A DNA stretch of 64,000 nt from Lachnospiraceae bacterium. Its GTDB lineage: Bacteria; Bacillota_A; Clostridia; Lachnospirales; Lachnospiraceae. Below, one piece after another: positions 24,989 through 32,784 of the stretch. The stretch lies in contig JAQUUB010000015.1 of NCBI GenBank assembly GCA_028694115.1, positions 1 through 64,000 on the forward strand, written 5' to 3'. The notes below the pieces were generated by a model. The model made no database searches and had not been told where the DNA came from. It saw nothing but the letters and a program-made list of their open reading frames with translations. The position numbers and the translations under genes are program-made. Each line of letters starts with the position of its first letter. The first letter of the stretch is position 1.

Positions 24989-26050
24989 TCCTAGATAGAG
25001 CTTTTCATCTGCTTTTTTAATTGTTTGTTCAATGTTTGTATAAGGATTAAATTCTTCTAAACCAAAGGTCATGGTAAGTGTTATATCGGTATCTTGAAAG
25101 TTGAAATGAGTATGCCGGATAATACCACATAAGTCATTTAAGTGAATAGATACCTGGTCGGTGTTCTCCCGATTAAAGGCAAATAAGAATTCTTCTCCAC
25201 CCCACCTACACAATTCTCCTTTTCCCTCCATAAATTCACTTAAAATATCGGAGAGTGACTTTAATATGTAATCACCGCAGTCATGACCATATTTATCATT
25301 GATTTTTTTGAAGAAATCAATATCACCTATGGCGATGGAAAGCATATGATTCTGATTTTTATACTCCCTTTGTAAATCGATAAATGCATCTGCCATTCCT
25401 CTTCGATTCATAAGCCCTGTAAGTGGATCCAGAGAAGCCATTTTTTCCAATTTTTTATTGTATTGATAGAGCTTATGTTCCGCTTGGGTGAATTTCTTAC
25501 AATAAAAATAAGAGGTAAGCGTAAGAGTAAATAAAAAAAGAAGAATATTGATAAAACTGATAGCGAAGCAATAAACGTTAGTTTGTTTCGTATGTAAAAG
25601 TTGGTTATATGAAATAGTATAAAATATAAGTGTTAGTAATACAAAAATAATAACTGCAATTACTTTGTTTCTTATTTCCCATTTGATATTGAAAAAGATG
25701 AGGGGAACTGAAATAAAAGAAATGTACATAAAGTTACTATGAATTCCAATCACCATACTAAGAGCAAATGAAGATAAAATTATGATACTTAAAAAAATAA
25801 TGAGTGGAATAGTGGGACGATAATGATAAGTGAAATAAAAGGTTAGGATCATTCCAAAACAAGAGAGAAATGATACAATCGTATAAATATAGTAATGGCT
25901 AATAGAAAAACGTACAAAAATAAGAGCAAAATACAGCACAAAAGCAATAGAAAGAATACGAATCATAACAGCAATATCTTTTGATTCGTTTTCATGTGTT
26001 GAATCCTGTAAAATTAATGTATTTATTTTGCGCAATAACTTACGAAACAT
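24956..26050 (-). CDS. GGDEF diguanylate cyclase with membrane sensor
   Basis: A 364-residue protein with about six membrane helices (about residues 25-190), a short coiled linker (HKLYQYNKKLEKMASLDPLTGLMNRRG) and a GGDEF domain. The active-site loop is RWGGEEF, which is competent to make c-di-GMP from GTP. I do not see an RxxD inhibitory site at the usual place before it (the region reads EGKGELC). The protein closes with GKESGRNKVVY, a standard GGDEF ending. The membrane part resembles no named sensor I can identify. Confidence 0.92.
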   Translation of the reverse strand: MFRKLLRKINTLILQDSTHENESKDIAVMIRILSIAFVLYFALIFVRFSISHYYIYTIVSFLSCFGMILTFYFTYHYRPTIPLIIFLSIIILSSFALSMVIGIHSNFMYISFISVPLIFFNIKWEIRNKVIAVIIFVLLTLIFYTISYNQLLHTKQTNVYCFAISFINILLFLFTLTLTSYFYCKKFTQAEHKLYQYNKKLEKMASLDPLTGLMNRRGMADAFIDLQREYKNQNHMLSIAIGDIDFFKKINDKYGHDCGDYILKSLSDILSEFMEGKGELCRWGGEEFLFAFNRENTDQVSIHLNDLCGIIRHTHFNFQDTDITLTMTFGLEEFNPYTNIEQTIKKADEKLYLGKESGRNKVVY

Positions 26051-26187
26051 CTGCTTCTCCTTGTGGTGATAGCCCTCTATACATATATTGGATATTATAA
26101 CACATAGAAAATTTTAAATCCATAGAAATATATAACCCCAAAACAGAAAAATGGCAGAATGCATTGCTTATAACTTTATCCTATTAC

Positions 26188-26215
26188 TTGACATGATTAT
26201 GCAAAGGTTTATAAT
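26188..26215 (+). promoter_or_regulatory. Sigma-A promoter of ilvE
   Basis: TTGACA (26188-26193), 16-base spacer, TATAAT (26210-26215), 44 bases before ATG. The short leader leaves no room for a T-box. Confidence 0.75.
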
Positions 26216-26259
26216 AATGGTAATGCAAATTTTCGGAAATTTTAAGGAGGAAGTAAGAA

Positions 26260-27330
26260 ATGTTAGATATTAGAGTAGAAAAAAATCAGAATCCTAAACC
26301 AATTCCTGGACCTGAAAATCCTTTAACATTTGGTACTATATTTACAGATCATATGTTTGTAATGGATTATGAAGAAGGAAAAGGCTGGATAGACCCACGT
26401 ATTGTTCCTTATGGACCATTTTCATTAGAACCATCTTGCATGGTATTTCACTATGGACAAGAAATGTTTGAAGGCTTGAAAGCTTATAAAGCAAACGATG
26501 GCAGAACTCTTCTATTTCGCCCAGATAAGAATCTGGAACGAGCTAATAACTCTAATAGAAGATTATGTATTCCAGAATTGGACAAGGATGACTTTTTGCA
26601 GGCCTTAAATGAATTAGTTAAAGTGGATGAAGCGTGGATTCCTACAAAACCTGGTACATCTCTATATATCAGACCTTTTGTAATTGCAACAGACCCATTT
26701 CTAGGTGTCAGACCTTCTTATAAATATATATTCTGTATTATCTTATCACCAGTTGGTGCTTACTATCCAGAGGGACTTAATCCAGTTAAGATTTGGATTG
26801 AAGATGATTATGTAAGAGCTGTAAAAGGTGGTATTGGTGAAGCAAAGACAGGCGGAAATTACGTTGCTTCTATGGCTGCACAGGTGAAAGCACATGATGA
26901 AGGTTATTCCCAAGTTCTTTGGCTTGATGGAGTAGAAAGAAAATATATTGAAGAAGTTGGAGCAATGAATATTTTCTTTAAAATAGATGGAAAAGTAGTA
27001 ACCCCTATGTTGAATGGCAGTATTCTTCCGGGTATTACAAGAAATTCCTGCATTGAATTATGTAAATCATGGGATATTCCTGTTGAAGAGAGAAAAGTAT
27101 CAGTAGACGAGCTCGTTGAAGCAGCTGAGAAAGGGACTCTTGAAGAAGTGTGGGGATCTGGGACAGCAGCAGTTATTTCTCCGGTTGGTCATTTGCGTTT
27201 TGGAGATAAAGTATTTCAAATAGCAGATGGTGGAATTGGAAAATTGAGCCAGAAATTATATGATACCGTTACTGGAATTCAACTAGGAGAAATAGAAGGT
27301 CCAAGCGGTTGGTCAGTGGAAGTAAAGTAA
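26260..27330 (+). CDS. ilvE: Branched-chain amino acid aminotransferase
   Basis: A 356-residue class IV PLP aminotransferase of the longer BCAT type. The PLP lysine is K196 in GEAKTGGNY; further family blocks are CMVFHYGQEMFEGLKAY, QVLWLDGVERKYIEEVGAMN and GTAAVISPVGHL. It interconverts leucine, isoleucine and valine with their 2-oxo acids. It has AAGGAGG 8 bases upstream, its own promoter and its own terminator, so it is a single-gene unit, separate from leuA at 45 kb. Confidence 0.95.
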   Translation: MLDIRVEKNQNPKPIPGPENPLTFGTIFTDHMFVMDYEEGKGWIDPRIVPYGPFSLEPSCMVFHYGQEMFEGLKAYKANDGRTLLFRPDKNLERANNSNRRLCIPELDKDDFLQALNELVKVDEAWIPTKPGTSLYIRPFVIATDPFLGVRPSYKYIFCIILSPVGAYYPEGLNPVKIWIEDDYVRAVKGGIGEAKTGGNYVASMAAQVKAHDEGYSQVLWLDGVERKYIEEVGAMNIFFKIDGKVVTPMLNGSILPGITRNSCIELCKSWDIPVEERKVSVDELVEAAEKGTLEEVWGSGTAAVISPVGHLRFGDKVFQIADGGIGKLSQKLYDTVTGIQLGEIEGPSGWSVEVK

Positions 27331-27367
27331 ATGGAATAGTAAGGCATGAATAAGTAATTTAAATGTA

Positions 27368-27402
27368 TAAAGAAGACTCCACTGTAACAGTGGAGTATTC
27401 TT
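27368..27402. terminator. Bidirectional terminator after ilvE
   Basis: ACTCCACTG (27375-27383) and CAGTGGAGT (27387-27395) pair around TAA; flanking AAAGAAG and TTCTTT extend the stem. It serves ilvE and the convergent gene ending at 27405. Confidence 0.85.
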
Positions 27403-27404
27403 TA

Positions 27405-28652
27405 TTAAAAGGGTTCTGCCATTCTTGTGATACCTACAAATATGTTTGAAATCCTATACCAGGTGGGATAGTCAACAATACCAGTCTGAGGCATATTAAA
27501 AATGGATTGGAAGGTTTTTACTGATTTTTCGGTCAAAGGTCCATATTTTCCATCAACGGCAAGTTTTGGAATCAAAGTATATACTTGTGCAATACGATTT
27601 AACTGTTCTTGAATGGTAGCAACCTTTGAACCTGAGGAACCAACTTTTAAATTATATCCTGGCCAGGAAGCAGGAACACCAGATATTTCATCTGCAGTAT
27701 TGATATATAAAGAAGAACCATAATAATATCTTAAAATTTCTATAGGAATATAGCCTTCTTCTGCTAAATACTTAGTACCCCATTGGCTCATGCCGTTTTC
27801 ACAGGTGACTCGCTTTCCATCACAGTACCAAGTGAATATGGGCTGAGTTACGCTGGGTTTTGAGAGAAAACTATTAAATAATTCATCTACCAGTACATCA
27901 ATACTTCTATAGGTGTTTCGCTCAGGTATCCATTTTTGATCATAAGCGGTAGAACTAGTAATTGTAAAATTATAACCTTTGTTTCGATACCATTCCGTAT
28001 AAACGCGATTAAGTGTAAATGACATAATAGCAAGGATGTTTGCACGAATTGCATCTTTGGGCCATGTGGCATAAATTTCGGAAGAAACAACATTTTTAAT
28101 ATAGTCAGCGTATCGAACGTAATAGTTCTTAGCAGAGGTGTCGGATGGAACCCCATTATGAACAACGACATATTCAGGTATTACAACACGGCTAAGTACG
28201 ATTTCGCCAGTTTCACTTACTGGTTTGATTAATGATTCTGCAATCTTAGGAGGGTATTCATAATATAAGGTATGAGGGGCAATTGGAAAAACTTCTGGAC
28301 CTTTTCCAGCCGCGGCGGGAACCATAGAAATCGATTGAATAGCTTCTTGCCCAGATAACAGTTCAGAACCATCGATGGTAATGGGTTCATATCCTTCTGC
28401 CTCTACATGAACGGTATAGTTTGAATACGGCTGCTCAGGAGGTTCGGGTTCCAAACTGTATTCAATTGGTGGCGTTTTAAGATCTACAGCTTCTGTTTTA
28501 CCAATATCATTTGTTACTAACTCTTCAATTGGTTTTACAGGATCGTTTGTGTATGAAATTGTTACTTTAGCATTGTTTATGGGGATAAGTCTCTGAGAAG
28601 AGGTTACGGAGACGACAAGTCTGCCGGTGTCAGTTCCTGGTTTAATATCCAT
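27405..28652 (-). CDS. SpoIID-like protein with C-terminal peptidoglycan-binding domain
   Basis: A 415-residue protein in three parts. Residues 1-110 look like a carboxypeptidase-regulatory beta-sandwich (GRLVVSVTSSQ, HVEAEGYEPITIDG). Residues about 160-325 resemble the SpoIID/LytB fold (VSSEIYATWPKDAIRANILAIMSFTLNR, then CENGMSQWGTKYLAEEG). Residues about 335-410 form a PG_binding_1 repeat (LKVGSSGSKV, VDGKYGPLTEKSVKTFQ). No signal peptide is visible, so it is either cytoplasmic in the mother cell or spore-associated, or exported without a classical signal. I chose ATG at 28652, 5 bases after GGAGG. The precise role is unknown. Confidence 0.75.
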   Translation of the reverse strand: MDIKPGTDTGRLVVSVTSSQRLIPINNAKVTISYTNDPVKPIEELVTNDIGKTEAVDLKTPPIEYSLEPEPPEQPYSNYTVHVEAEGYEPITIDGSELLSGQEAIQSISMVPAAAGKGPEVFPIAPHTLYYEYPPKIAESLIKPVSETGEIVLSRVVIPEYVVVHNGVPSDTSAKNYYVRYADYIKNVVSSEIYATWPKDAIRANILAIMSFTLNRVYTEWYRNKGYNFTITSSTAYDQKWIPERNTYRSIDVLVDELFNSFLSKPSVTQPIFTWYCDGKRVTCENGMSQWGTKYLAEEGYIPIEILRYYYGSSLYINTADEISGVPASWPGYNLKVGSSGSKVATIQEQLNRIAQVYTLIPKLAVDGKYGPLTEKSVKTFQSIFNMPQTGIVDYPTWYRISNIFVGITRMAEPF

Positions 28653-28767
28653 AAGTTCCTCCATTCTTCCATAAAATTATTACGGAATAAAATATACTCA
28701 AAAAAAGGATTCGTTGATTTATCATATGCAGAGATTTTGAAATTGACATGCGACTGTTATAAAAATA

Positions 28768-28796
28768 TTGACAAATTAAATTTAAAAAAATATACT
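28768..28796 (+). promoter_or_regulatory. Sigma-A promoter of the LacI-type regulator
   Basis: TTGACA (28768-28773), 17-base spacer, TATACT (28791-28796). It lies 46 bases before the proposed TTG start. Confidence 0.7.
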
Positions 28797-28842
28797 TTAA
28801 ATTAGTTTATTTTACTTAATTTTTACAGAAAGAGGTATGGGG

Positions 28843-29871
28843 TTGGCAAAATCAGTAAAACTTGCAGATATTGCAGAAGTTGTTGGGGTAAGTATTGTTA
28901 CAGTTTCAAAGGCGCTTTCAGGAAAATCTGGGGTTGGCGATGAAATGCGAGAAAAAATAAAAAAGATAGCAGATGAAATGGGTTATCGTCCAGCAAGTGT
29001 ACCGAAATTTCAACGACTCGGTTCAACAGGAAATATAGGTGTTCTCGTTGCAAAAAGATATTTAGATCAGACGTCTTTTTATTGGCAATTATATCAAAAA
29101 ATTATAAATATAATTACAAAAAATGGATATTATGCGATTCTGGAAATTCTGGATGAAGAAAATGAGAAAAACAATGTTTTACCTAAAATCATTTGTGATA
29201 AAAAGATTGATGGAATGATTTCACTGGGTCAGACAATTTTTAAATACACTGCATTCTTAGAAAATAATATTACAATTCCATTAATGTTTTTGGATTTTTA
29301 TAGTGCCGCAAATAAGTTAGATACTGTTATTTCAGATGGGTATTATGGAATGTATCAATTGGCAAACTATGTGATTTCTAAAGGTCATAAAGAGATTGGA
29401 TTTGTCGGAACTGTTCTAGCAACCAGTAGTATAACAGATCGATATTTTGGATTTTGCAAAGCGATGAAGGAAAATGATTTGCAGGTACTAGAGGAATGGG
29501 TGATAGATGATAGAATGTTAAACAAAGAGACCTTGGTAGTAGATATTTCTGTTGAATTGCCCGAAAAACTTCCAACAGCCTTTGTATGCAATTGTGATTT
29601 GGTTGCATATAAAGTAATAAAAAAATTACAAGAGAGAGGGTTAAGCGTTCCAGAAGATATTTCAGTAACTGGATACGATAATTTTGCTTATCCCGATCCC
29701 TCGAATATTCCTTTAACAACATATGACGTAGGTATGAAAAAAATGGCTACTACTTGTGTAGAAACACTCCTTAAGAAAATGTCAGATGAATATTATTATA
29801 AAGGAGCTCAAATAGTAACGGGTCAAATGATTATTCGAGACAGTGTGAAAGATATCGCAAATAATGAATAG
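28843..29871 (+). CDS. LacI family transcriptional regulator of the mannan locus
   Basis: A 342-residue regulator. The DNA-binding head reads VKLADIAEVVGVSIVTVSKALSGKSGV and the hinge MGYRPA; the periplasmic-binding-like core follows (GNIGVLVAKRY, IDGMISLGQ, ISVTGYDNFAYPDPSNIPLTTYD). TTG at 28843 is the better start because AGAGG stands 7 bases before it, while the ATG at 28837 directly abuts the ribosome site. It has its own promoter and terminator and stands immediately before the beta-mannan operon, which it probably controls. The effector is likely a manno- or cello-oligosaccharide (inference). Confidence 0.92.
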   Translation: MAKSVKLADIAEVVGVSIVTVSKALSGKSGVGDEMREKIKKIADEMGYRPASVPKFQRLGSTGNIGVLVAKRYLDQTSFYWQLYQKIINIITKNGYYAILEILDEENEKNNVLPKIICDKKIDGMISLGQTIFKYTAFLENNITIPLMFLDFYSAANKLDTVISDGYYGMYQLANYVISKGHKEIGFVGTVLATSSITDRYFGFCKAMKENDLQVLEEWVIDDRMLNKETLVVDISVELPEKLPTAFVCNCDLVAYKVIKKLQERGLSVPEDISVTGYDNFAYPDPSNIPLTTYDVGMKKMATTCVETLLKKMSDEYYYKGAQIVTGQMIIRDSVKDIANNE

Positions 29872-29880
29872 CGAGACGAT

Positions 29881-29930
29881 AGCCGGTGATGCTTCTAATA
29901 AAAAAAGAAGTAATGCCGGCTTCTTGTTTC
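29881..29930 (+). terminator. Terminator of the LacI-type gene
   Basis: AGCCGG..GCTTCT (from 29881) pairs with AGAAG..GCCGGCT (29906-29921) with a mismatched middle, then TCTTGTTT. Confidence 0.7.
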
Positions 29931-30249
29931 ATTATGAAAAAATATAAAAATTCTATTAAAATAAATAATTTCTTTGTTTTATATTATAAATCATGGTAAA
30001 ATATTAACGTTAAAATACTTAAAAAATAATTATATTTAAGTTAAATATATAATATTAAAGAAAAATTAAAGAGAAAAAAATGTAATTTGAGATATCTTGA
30101 TGTAAAATCATTATAAATGATAATTATACAAGATTAGAAAAAAAATAAAAAAGTAAAAAAACTTAAATATAACTAAAAAAATCCGATATAATTTATGAGA
30201 GTGTTTATATGGATTAAAAATAAGATACCAAGAGGAAGGATTAAGGAAT
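29931..30249. promoter_or_regulatory. Promoter/operator region of the mannan operon
   Basis: 319 bases of extreme AT content without a gene. A 10-bp palindrome with central CG, TTAACGTTAA (30004-30013), is of the kind LacI-family proteins bind. A TATAAT box lies at 30187-30192 with a weak TTAAAT at 30163-30168 (18-base spacer). The ribosome-binding stretch AGAGGAAGGATTAAGGA precedes the epimerase start. Confidence 0.5.
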
Positions 30250-31416
30250 ATGATGGTAAAAGAAGTAAGAAATCATTTAGAAAATGTTATTATTCCATTC
30301 TGGATGAAACTTAGAGATGATGAGAATGGTGGATACTATGGTTATATGAATTATGATCTTGAAATTGATAAAAAGGCTGTTAAAGGTTGCATTTTAAATA
30401 GTAGAATATTATGGTTTTTTACAAATGCATATACAACAATCGGTGATAAAAGATTATTAAGTGAGGCTTATCACGCCTATGAGTTTATGAAAGAGAATTG
30501 TATGGATCATGAAAATGGTGGAATATTTTGGTCTCTCACCTATGATGGACAACCAATGGAGGATATTAAACATACTTATAATCAGGCGTTTGCGATTTAT
30601 GCACTTGCTTCTTATTATGGAGCAACGAAGGATAAGGAAGCTTTAGAACTCGCATATTCTCTCTATCATGTTATTGAAAACAAATGTCGTGATGAGGGAG
30701 GATATCTAGAGGCTTTTGACCGTAAATTCGAACCAATATCCAATGAAAAATTATCTGAAAACGGTGTGATTGCGGAAAGAACAATGAATACACTTCTTCA
30801 TGTGTTCGAAGCATATACGGAGCTTTATCGCGTAACAAAAGATAGAAATGTTGAAATGAAGATGAAATGGATTATGAATCTTTGGGCAGATAAAATGTAC
30901 AATAGGGAAATTAAAAGACAGGAGGTTTTTTTTGATAAAAATTATAATAGCATCCTGAATTTACACTCTTATGGACATGATATTGAGACAGCATGGCTTA
31001 TGGATCGTGGACTCGAAATTCTTGGTGATGGGGAATTGACCGATAAATTAACTCCGATTACAAGGGAATTAACGGCAAAGATTTATGAAAGAGCATTTGT
31101 TGATGGCTCCTTATTAAATGAATGCGAAAATGGCGTCGATCATATGAGCCGGATTTGGTGGGTACAGGCTGAAACGGTTGTGGGATTTCTTAATGGATAT
31201 GAAAAGGACCCTTCCAAGCAGGAATATTTAGAGGCAGCAAAAACGGAATGGCAGTATATTAAAGATCACATGATAGATAAAAGACCAGGATCTGAATGGT
31301 ATTGGGAAGTGGATAAGGAAGGATTGCCAACAAGTAAAAAACCAATTGTGGAGCCCTGGAAATGCCCTTACCACAACGGTAGAATGTGCTTTGAAGTTAT
31401 TAAACGCTTAGAATAG
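30250..31416 (+). CDS. Cellobiose/mannobiose 2-epimerase (AGE family)
   Basis: A 388-residue (alpha/alpha)6-barrel protein of the N-acylglucosamine 2-epimerase family, with the sequence character of cellobiose 2-epimerases: FWMKLRDDENGGYYGYM, SRILWFFTNAY, DIKHTYNQAFAIYALA, NLHSYGHDIETAWLMDRG (general acid/base His) and RIWWVQAETVVGF. It turns beta-1,4-mannobiose into mannosyl-glucose in the cytoplasm. The next gene encodes the phosphorylase that uses this product, which strongly supports the assignment. Start codons at 30250 and 30253 are both possible; the second has better spacing to AAGGA. Confidence 0.92.
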   Translation: MMVKEVRNHLENVIIPFWMKLRDDENGGYYGYMNYDLEIDKKAVKGCILNSRILWFFTNAYTTIGDKRLLSEAYHAYEFMKENCMDHENGGIFWSLTYDGQPMEDIKHTYNQAFAIYALASYYGATKDKEALELAYSLYHVIENKCRDEGGYLEAFDRKFEPISNEKLSENGVIAERTMNTLLHVFEAYTELYRVTKDRNVEMKMKWIMNLWADKMYNREIKRQEVFFDKNYNSILNLHSYGHDIETAWLMDRGLEILGDGELTDKLTPITRELTAKIYERAFVDGSLLNECENGVDHMSRIWWVQAETVVGFLNGYEKDPSKQEYLEAAKTEWQYIKDHMIDKRPGSEWYWEVDKEGLPTSKKPIVEPWKCPYHNGRMCFEVIKRLE

Positions 31417-31517
31417 TGTGAAGTGTGAAGTATGAGAAGTAATTCTAAGGAGCGAAAATACTGCTCCTAAGAATTACTAAATCTCATACCTGAAGAAGCC
31501 GCAAGCGTCTTCTTCTC
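31415..31517 (+). repeat. Intergenic hairpin element, full copy B (inside the mannan operon)
   Basis: Head AGTGTGAAGTGTGAA (31415-31429), then GTATGAGA (31430-31437) pairing with TCTCATAC (31482-31489), enclosing AGTAATTCTAAGGAGC and GCTCCTAAGAATTACT with one internal mismatch and a 9-base loop. A second hairpin follows: GAAGAAG (31492-31498) and CTTCTTC (31509-31515). It starts on the epimerase stop codon region and ends 64 bases before the GH130 gene. Head and long hairpin match copy C at 39.8 kb with paired base changes. Confidence 0.8.
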
Positions 31518-31580
31518 CGTATTTGTCAAACTTGTAAACATATTTAAAATTTAAATATACAAAGAAAAGAGAGGGATATT

Positions 31581-32756
31581 ATGTTACATGAGAATTATTA
31601 TAAGGAATTAAAGAAGTATGAAGAAATCGTAACTAAGAAAAACAAAAAAAAAGAATTTTATAATGGGATATTTGATCGCTGGGAGAATCCTGTCTTAACA
31701 AGAAATCATATCCCATTAACTTGGAAATATGATCTTGATAGGAATACAAACCCTTATTTTATGGAGCGCATTGGAGTAAATGCCGTAATGAATTCGGGTG
31801 CAATCGAATTAAACGGAAAGTTTTACCTGGTTGTCAGAGTTGAGGGTGCAGATCGAAAATCTTTTTTTGCCGTTGCAGAAAGCAGCAATGGAGTAGATAA
31901 TTTTAGATTTTGGGATTATCCAATTCTTTTAGAGGATACCTGTAAAGAAGAAACAAATGTATATGATATGCGACTAACCAAACACGAGGATGGGTACATT
32001 TACGGAGTCTTCTGCTCAGAAAGTAAAGATACATCGGTAAACGATTTGTCAGCAGCGGTTGCGGCAGCAGGGATTGTTAGAACAAAAGATTTAAAGACCT
32101 GGGAGAGACTTGACAATTTAAAAACATTAAACTCGCCACAGCAAAGAAATGTGGTACTACATCCGGAGTTTGTAAATGGAAAATATGCGTTTTACACAAG
32201 ACCAATGGATGACTTTATTGATACAGGATCAGGCGGAGGAATTGGATTTGGCTTATGCGATGATATTGAACATGCAGTAGTCGGGGAAGAAATAATTACA
32301 AGTAAAAGAAAATATCATACGATTACGGAAGCAAAAAATGGAGCAGGTGCAGTTCCAATTAAGACAGACAAGGGCTTTATACACATTGCACATGGAGTGC
32401 GTAATACTGCTGCAGGGCTCCGCTATGTGATCTATGCATTTGCAACATCTCTCGAAGAACCAACAAAAGTGATTGCAGAGCCTTCCGGACTTTTGATAGG
32501 GCCATTAGGTGAGGAACGAGTAGGAGATGTGTCAAATGTTGTATTTACAAATGGTGCAATTGCAAGAGAAAATGGAGACGTATTTATTTATTATGCTTCT
32601 AGTGATACAAGAATGCATGTTGCAACAACGACAATAGACAAATTATTGGATTATGTATTTCATACACCATCAGATCCACTTCGTTCCGTAGAGTGTGTTG
32701 CACAAAGATGTGATTTGATTAGAAAGAATCTAGAAATACTTAAGAATGAAGTGTGA
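31581..32756 (+). CDS. GH130 4-O-beta-D-mannosyl-D-glucose phosphorylase
   Basis: A 391-residue five-bladed propeller enzyme of GH130, subfamily 1 character. The catalytic acid is D129 in TNVYDMRL; phosphate and substrate blocks include [40 protein letters not shown], and [13 protein letters not shown]. It splits beta-1,4-mannosyl-glucose with phosphate to mannose-1-phosphate and glucose, the step after the epimerase. It lacks a signal peptide, as expected for a cytosolic enzyme. Its stop codon lies inside a 15-base remnant of the hairpin element head. Confidence 0.93.
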   Translation: MLHENYYKELKKYEEIVTKKNKKKEFYNGIFDRWENPVLTRNHIPLTWKYDLDRNTNPYFMERIGVNAVMNSGAIELNGKFYLVVRVEGADRKSFFAVAESSNGVDNFRFWDYPILLEDTCKEETNVYDMRLTKHEDGYIYGVFCSESKDTSVNDLSAAVAAAGIVRTKDLKTWERLDNLKTLNSPQQRNVVLHPEFVNGKYAFYTRPMDDFIDTGSGGGIGFGLCDDIEHAVVGEEIITSKRKYHTITEAKNGAGAVPIKTDKGFIHIAHGVRNTAAGLRYVIYAFATSLEEPTKVIAEPSGLLIGPLGEERVGDVSNVVFTNGAIARENGDVFIYYASSDTRMHVATTTIDKLLDYVFHTPSDPLRSVECVAQRCDLIRKNLEILKNEV

Positions 32757-32764
32757 AGTGTGAA
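32750..32764 (+). repeat. Remnant of the hairpin element head
   Basis: AGTGTGAAGTGTGAA is identical over 15 bases to the head of copy B and, as there, lies at the stop codon of the preceding gene. The hairpins are absent. Confidence 0.55.
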
Positions 32765-32784
32765 AAGACAGGGAGAGTTTTTAT

